NCBI RefSeq assembly: GCF_000373265.1
Contig: NZ_KB890765.1
Location: forward strand, 494,685 to 558,684
DNA: 64,000 nucleotides
Source: Pontibacter roseus DSM 17521
GTDB taxonomy: Bacteria > Bacteroidota > Bacteroidia > Cytophagales > Hymenobacteraceae
Direction of reading: 5' to 3'
Part shown: positions 59,995 to 64,000 of the stretch, one piece after another
Numbering within the stretch: position 1 is the first letter of the stretch
Layout: each line of letters starts with the position of its first letter
Made by a program: the position numbers and the translations under genes
Notes under the pieces: generated by a model
What the model was told of the DNA's origin: nothing
The model's database searches: none
What the model saw: only the letters and a program-made list of their open reading frames with translations

Positions 59995-60891
59995 ATGAAA
60001 CTACTACAGGGCGGGGCACCGAAATGCGGCAACTTCTGGCTTTACCAAATCCTGCAGCAGATGCTCCAAAAAGCGGGTGTCGACACGACAAGTTTCATAC
60101 AGAAGCAACCTATTTATGAACTCGCCAAAACTTGGGACCTGAACTACCCGAGCCAGGCCAGCATCGATGTGCTGGACGTGACCGATTTGCAGTACAGCTA
60201 CCGCATCAGCAGCATTTTCCGGATGCCGGTGGAGGACATCGCGCAGTACGTGGCGCAGACGAACCACGTGTGGACGCACTCGCCCATCTGCAAAAGGAGC
60301 CCAGAATTGTTTAGTCTGTTCGACAAGAAAGTGTACATACTGCGCGACCCACGGGACCGGGCCATCTCAGCAGCCAGGTACTATACCTCCGACTATATGC
60401 TCAAATATTATCCGCAGGAGGAAAAGGATGCGGCGCGCTACCTACAGCGGCACTTCGATGATTTGATGCTGGAGTGGGTGTGGCATGTGTACGACCACCT
60501 GCGCCTGAGCCGGAAGCAGGGCATCCACATCGCGTATTATGAAGGCTTCCTGCTCGACTTCCAACAGGAGCTGAACCGCCTGTTGGACTACCTGGGTATA
60601 GCCTTAAGCGATTCTGAAAGAGCGGAGCTGGAGGAGGCCATGCATTTTTCCACGCTAAAGAAGAGCAACCCCAAGCATCTCAAAAAAGGGCAATCAGGCT
60701 ACTGGATGGACCAGCTCACCGCGGAGCAAGTGGAAAGGGCGGAGGTCATAGCCGGTCCCTTGATTCGCTTTCTCGGTTACCCTTCCGAGCCGGGCCAGCC
60801 CATGACGTATAGCCCCATGCCGCCTCACCAGGATTTCGAGTTACTGAAGCAGGAAGTCATTGCTTCGCAGCAGCCCCTGTACCAGGTATAG
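59995..60891 (+). CDS. PAPS-dependent sulfotransferase
   Basis: Start at 59995 (MKLLQGGAPKCGNFWLYQILQQMLQ), 298 residues; upstream frame from 59917 has no homologous start. The 5'-phosphosulfate loop GGAPKCGNFWL near the N-terminus and the PAPS-binding RDPRDRAISAARYY segment, with IAYYEGFLLDFQQELNRLLDYLGI later, match the cytosolic sulfotransferase fold. It would transfer sulfate from PAPS to an unknown acceptor (lipid, carbohydrate or small molecule). It is adjacent to cysC and cysQ in opposite strand, which make and clear its cofactor. Confidence 0.88.
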   Translation: MKLLQGGAPKCGNFWLYQILQQMLQKAGVDTTSFIQKQPIYELAKTWDLNYPSQASIDVLDVTDLQYSYRISSIFRMPVEDIAQYVAQTNHVWTHSPICKRSPELFSLFDKKVYILRDPRDRAISAARYYTSDYMLKYYPQEEKDAARYLQRHFDDLMLEWVWHVYDHLRLSRKQGIHIAYYEGFLLDFQQELNRLLDYLGIALSDSERAELEEAMHFSTLKKSNPKHLKKGQSGYWMDQLTAEQVERAEVIAGPLIRFLGYPSEPGQPMTYSPMPPHQDFELLKQEVIASQQPLYQV

Positions 60892-60894
60892 TCC

Positions 60895-61392
60895 TTACCA
60901 TACGCCGAGCTGCCGCCCTACGGTTTTGAGTTGCCCGATGTGGTAGCCGGTATGGTGCAGCGTGGTCATGGCCGCCCAGGCCAGCGTCTTGCCGTTTGGT
61001 TGCACCTGGAACAAATCACTGGCCTGGTCCTGCACCAGCTGTATCATCTCTATCAAGTCGCGTTCGTAGGCAGCAATGGCGTTGTTCCATTCCTGCTGGC
61101 TGGCCGGCTGGTGGTTGTCGGGCCAGGGGGCTTCGGGCCATACGTCCGGGTTGTTCTCGGGGTCCTGCATGTAGCGGAGCAGCGTGAGGTGGCGCCCCCG
61201 GATGTGCCCCAGCAGCACCCAGGCCGAGAAATGCAGTCCGTCGAGTACAATGCCCGCTTTCTTATAATCGAACTCCCGCAGCAGGATGACGTTCGGGGCG
61301 AAGCCGCCGGTGAGGAGCTCTACCAGGTGCTCCCGTAGGAGGGTATCAGTGCTTTGGTGCGTGTTTGTGGGCATACCTGTTTCTGTGTTCAC
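60895..61392 (-). CDS. DinB/YfiT-like metalloprotein
   Basis: 165 residues with the DinB pattern: STDTLLREHLVELLTGGFAPNVILLREFDYKKAGIVLDGLHFSAWVLLGHIRGRHLTLLRYMQDP, and the closing TLHHTGYHIGQLKTVGRQLGVW. The three His residues are spaced as in the family's metal site (His in LLGHIRGRH, and LHHTGYH). It ends 4 nt from the sulfotransferase stop codon (convergent). Role unknown. Confidence 0.85.
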   Translation of the reverse strand: MNTETGMPTNTHQSTDTLLREHLVELLTGGFAPNVILLREFDYKKAGIVLDGLHFSAWVLLGHIRGRHLTLLRYMQDPENNPDVWPEAPWPDNHQPASQQEWNNAIAAYERDLIEMIQLVQDQASDLFQVQPNGKTLAWAAMTTLHHTGYHIGQLKTVGRQLGVW

Positions 61393-61441
61393 AATCGCCT
61401 GCTGAAACGGTGTCAGGCAGAATTGGTTTTGAGCAATTAGC

Positions 61442-61993
61442 CTAGGCCTGCATCACGGCAGCCAGCGTTGGGTCGGCCTGTACGTGGGCCGCCGCTGGCT
61501 CCAGGGTTTTGATGACACGGGCGGGATTGCCCACTGCAATGGAGTTGTCCGGTATGTCTTTCACGACCACCGAGCCGGCGCCAATGCGCACGTTGTTGCC
61601 TATGCGCACTTCCCCGATGATGCACACATTGGAACCCAACTCCACATTGTTGCCAATCACCGGCGAGCCGGAGTAGGAACCGTCTGCGTTGCGGATGTTG
61701 CCGATGGTGGTGGAGTGCCTGAAAAAGCAGTTGTCGCCTATCACGGCGCAGCCGTTCACCACCAGGGCCTGACCATGGCCCAGGAAGAAGTTCTTGCCCA
61801 CCGTGGTCCAGTGGGGCAGCTCAATGCCCAATATCCATTCCACGAACACCTTGTAGAAGGCCAGGTAGGGCAGGTAAAGAATACGGAAGAATTTATTTTT
61901 GGAGGCCGGATGGGCGAACCGGAACAGCAGCATGACGAGTCTGCCTTTGAGGTTTCCCTTGTTGGCATCCCAGTCCTGGAAGAGGTATGACAT
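61442..61993 (-). CDS. Serine acetyltransferase-like hexapeptide transferase
   Basis: 183 residues of left-handed beta-helix acyltransferase type: the helix segments ALVVNGCAVIGDNCFFRHSTTIGN, GSPVIGNNVELGSNVCIIGEVRIGNNVRIGAGSVVVKDIPDNSIAVGNPARVIKTL show repeated [LIV]-G-x4 units and the final motif GNPARVI. The N-terminal helical domain differs from true CysE, so it is likelier an O-acetyltransferase for surface sugars than for serine, though serine O-acetyltransferase cannot be excluded near the sulfur genes. Confidence 0.85.
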   Translation of the reverse strand: MSYLFQDWDANKGNLKGRLVMLLFRFAHPASKNKFFRILYLPYLAFYKVFVEWILGIELPHWTTVGKNFFLGHGQALVVNGCAVIGDNCFFRHSTTIGNIRNADGSYSGSPVIGNNVELGSNVCIIGEVRIGNNVRIGAGSVVVKDIPDNSIAVGNPARVIKTLEPAAAHVQADPTLAAVMQA

Positions 61994-62259
61994 AGTACAC
62001 GTGTTGTTATGTTGTGCTCCGCTTTACGTGAGTTGCAGGACGGGCGTTACGCTTTGCCGACAGGTAGGGAACCGCAGGCTTCAGACAGATGCTGCATTAC
62101 CTCCTTTCAGAGGCGTCGCAAAGTTCTCGAGCCTAAAGTCGCGTGTGAAGGGATAGCGTTATTTGCCTTAATTTCGAGTCTTTTTCAATCAACTTTACCT
62201 GCTTTCAGGTATAAGGCTATACTATTGGAATTGATACGTGTGATATAAGAACCCAGCCA
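61994..62259. other. Intergenic region
   Basis: 266 bp between the acetyltransferase start and the antiporter start. It holds one GGTATA site and no clear gene. Confidence 0.45.
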
Positions 62260-63216
62260 ATGTTAGATATAGTGCTTTTGCTTACAGGATTCGTGGTCCT
62301 GATTCTGGGTGCCGATAAACTGGTAGATGGCGCCTCGAGCCTGGCCGCCCGGTTGGGCATACCCAACATCGTCATCGGACTGACCATTGTGGCCTTTGGC
62401 ACCTCGGCCCCCGAGCTGGTGGTGAACGTGTTCGCCTCGCTGGAGGGAAGCACAGAGATGGTGCTGGGCAACGTGATGGGCAGTAACATCTTCAACGTGA
62501 TGGGCATCCTGGGGGTCTGTGCCCTCATCTACCCGCTCACGGTCAAGTCGAACACCACCTGGCTGGAGATTCCGCTGAGCCTGCTGGCGGCGGTTGTGGT
62601 GCTGGTGGTGGCCAACGATGTGCTGCTGGACAACACGGCCGCTGACCTCATCTCCCGGACCGATGGCGTTATTCTGCTCTTGTTCTTCACCATTTTTCTG
62701 GTTTACAACATGACAGTAGCGCTGAGCAGCCCGGCGGAAGAGGAGCAAGAGACCAGTCACTATACCTACCTGAAATCTGCGCTCTTTATTGTGCTGGGGC
62801 TGGCCGGGCTCATTTTGGGTGGCCGCTTGATTGTAACGAGCGCTGTGAGCCTTGCGCAGGCTTTCGGGCTCTCAGAACGCATCATTGCCTTGACTGTGGT
62901 GTCCATCGGCACATCGTTACCGGAACTGGCCACCTCTGTGGTGGCCGTACGCAAAAGGAACGTAGACATTGCCATCGGCAACGTGGTGGGCTCCAACATC
63001 TTCAACATCTTCCTGATTCTAGGCATCTCGGCGGTGGTGACGCCGCTGCAAATCAACCCGAACTCCCTCTTTGATATTGCCGTCAACATCGCCGCCTCCA
63101 TGCTGCTCTTCGTGTTCGTTTTCACCGGAAGAGGCCGTGTGATTTCCAGGATGGAAGGAGGCGTGTTCCTGCTTTGCTATGTGGTGTACGTCACCATGTT
63201 GATTCTGCAGGAATAG
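62260..63216 (+). CDS. Calcium/sodium antiporter (CaCA family)
   Basis: 318 residues with about ten membrane helices and the two alpha-repeats of the CaCA superfamily: IVAFGTSAPELVVNVFASLEGSTEMVLGNVMGSNIFN (first) and VVSIGTSLPELATSVVAVRKRNVDIAIGNVVGSNIFN (second), both with the conserved GTS.PEL and GSNIFN pieces. The protein exchanges Ca2+ for Na+ (or H+) at the inner membrane. Start ATG 62260. A terminator hairpin follows. Confidence 0.92.
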   Translation: MLDIVLLLTGFVVLILGADKLVDGASSLAARLGIPNIVIGLTIVAFGTSAPELVVNVFASLEGSTEMVLGNVMGSNIFNVMGILGVCALIYPLTVKSNTTWLEIPLSLLAAVVVLVVANDVLLDNTAADLISRTDGVILLLFFTIFLVYNMTVALSSPAEEEQETSHYTYLKSALFIVLGLAGLILGGRLIVTSAVSLAQAFGLSERIIALTVVSIGTSLPELATSVVAVRKRNVDIAIGNVVGSNIFNIFLILGISAVVTPLQINPNSLFDIAVNIAASMLLFVFVFTGRGRVISRMEGGVFLLCYVVYVTMLILQE

Positions 63217-63227
63217 GTATAAAAACC

Positions 63228-63275
63228 ACAGTCCCTTGTCTGAGGCAGGTATAGTTGCTTCAGACAAGGGACTGT
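63228..63275 (+). terminator. Terminator of the antiporter gene
   Basis: A perfect 16-bp stem: ACAGTCCCTTGTCTGA (63228-63243) with complement 63260-63275. The 16-nt loop contains GGTATAG. Confidence 0.9.
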
Positions 63276-63309
63276 TCATTGATTAACGGTTTACACGCCT
63301 AACGATGAG

Positions 63310-63349
63310 TCCGCTATACCTGTCCAGGAAAGACGATAGGTATAGCGGA
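63310..63349. terminator. Motif-based hairpin downstream of dedA
   Basis: TCCGCTATACCT (63310-63321) and AGGTATAGCGGA (63338-63349) form a 12-bp perfect stem made of two inverted copies of the GGTATAG motif, 24 nt after the DedA stop codon. Confidence 0.6.
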
Positions 63350-63372
63350 TTCAACGCCTCAGAGGGCAGGGC

Positions 63373-64000
63373 TTAGTTCATCGCTTCCTTTCTTTTGGAG
63401 AACCAGCCTCTGACGGCGGCAACCAGGGGAGGGGTCACGGACAGTACGATGATAGCCAGAATCAGGAGCGAGAAATGCCGCTTCACTGCCGGAATGTTCC
63501 CGAACACGTAACCGGCCACCATGAAGAACACCACCCATACCACGGCACCAATCACGTTGAAGCTGAGGAAGCGCTTGTAGTCCATTTTGCCCACACCGGC
63601 CACAAAGGGGGCAAACGTGCGCACAATCGGTACGAAACGGGCATAGATGATGGTGCGGCCGCCGTATTTCTCATAAAAACGCTGCGTCTGGTCGATGTGG
63701 GAGCGCCTCAGGAACCAGAAATTACGCAGGTAGATGCGGCTGCCCAGCTTGCTGCCCGTGTAGTAGTTGAAGGAGTCCCCGAGGATGGCCGCCGTGATGA
63801 GCAGGGCCATGAGTAGGAACAGATTCAACCCCGATGCCGGTATGGCGGCCAACGCCCCCAGCGCAAACAAAAGGGAGTCGCCCGGCAGGAACGGCGTGAC
63901 CACCAGCCCCGTCTCGCAGAACACGATGATAAAGAGAATCAGGTAAATCCAGCTTTCGTATTCCCGCACCAGCTCCACCAGGTGCTGGTCGATGTGCAGG
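63373..64000 (-). CDS. DedA-family membrane protein (5' end outside window)
   Basis: The visible part is about 209 residues and runs off the right edge; a GTG at 63978 could start it, but the frame continues in [16 protein letters not shown] upstream, which matches the normal DedA start region, so the real start is beyond 64000. DedA signatures are present: [27 protein letters not shown] (reading [12 protein letters not shown]), [50 protein letters not shown]. These inner-membrane proteins take part in lipid carrier recycling/proton-motive-force-linked homeostasis. About four visible helices follow. Confidence 0.9.
   Translation of the reverse strand, partial: [208 protein letters not shown]

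Noticed and set aside
59193..60119. 308-codon open frame opposite cysC and into the sulfotransferase
   Set aside because: Overlaps two well-supported genes on both strands and shows no motif.

Overview
The window is chromosomal DNA of a GC-rich Bacteroidota bacterium, most likely Cytophagales/Hymenobacteraceae (Pontibacter, Rufibacter or a relative). This is inferred from family content: a GH97 alpha-glucosidase with signal peptide, many short lipoproteins, ECF sigma/anti-sigma pairs, a Vms1-like release factor, DUF6152/DUF6644, DUF5694 and PRC/DUF2382 proteins, and -7 boxes of the TAnnTTTG type. No rRNA, tRNA, CRISPR array or intact transposase gene was seen.

Layout. 1-16 kb: an amidohydrolase fragment and LD-carboxypeptidase, orphan small genes, a bVLRF1 ribosome-rescue factor, an AI-2E family exporter, tandem SpoIIAA-like genes, truA, a proline iminopeptidase, lipoproteins, an MsbA-type ABC exporter and a penicillin acylase. 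16-24 kb: envelope lipoproteins, a PAS histidine kinase, an ECF sigma/anti-sigma pair and an ArsR-SRPBCC operon behind a recognisable promoter/operator. 24-36 kb is the accessory part: palindromic repeats of two families, a nested 266-bp insertion, a DUF559 endonuclease-like gene whose stop codon lies inside one repeat, a truncated and stop-interrupted duplicate of the SRPBCC gene, and a strongly AT-rich two-gene island (30648-33059) inserted directly upstream of hrpB. This island is the best candidate for an undescribed (defence-like) system. 36-46 kb: a CBM48 mini-protein and GH97 enzyme, acyl-CoA ligase, SDR, quinone-oxidoreductase-like enzyme and a second sigma/anti-sigma pair. 46-49 kb: tatA beside two ferritin-like proteins that both carry Tat signals. 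49-55 kb: a Crp/Fnr regulator with an FNR-like palindrome, YceI, SIMPL, SemiSWEET, PRC-barrel and OmpA proteins. 56-62 kb: cysD, cysN, cysQ, cysC and a sulfotransferase, which together form a PAPS-making, PAPS-using and PAP-removing sulfation module. The window ends with a Ca/Na antiporter and a 5'-truncated dedA.

Across the whole window, inside and outside genes, the motif AGGTATAGC/GCTATACCT is very over-represented: about 20 GGTATAG/CTATACC sites in the first 10 kb, where roughly one would be expected. At 50832-50873 it appears as seven tandem GGTATA hexamers. This resembles the HIP1 octamer of cyanobacteria. Intergenic regions also carry unusually long perfect palindromes that serve as terminators, up to a 64-nt uninterrupted palindrome at 52618-52681.

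All function calls rest on reading motifs in the sequence; no database search was run.
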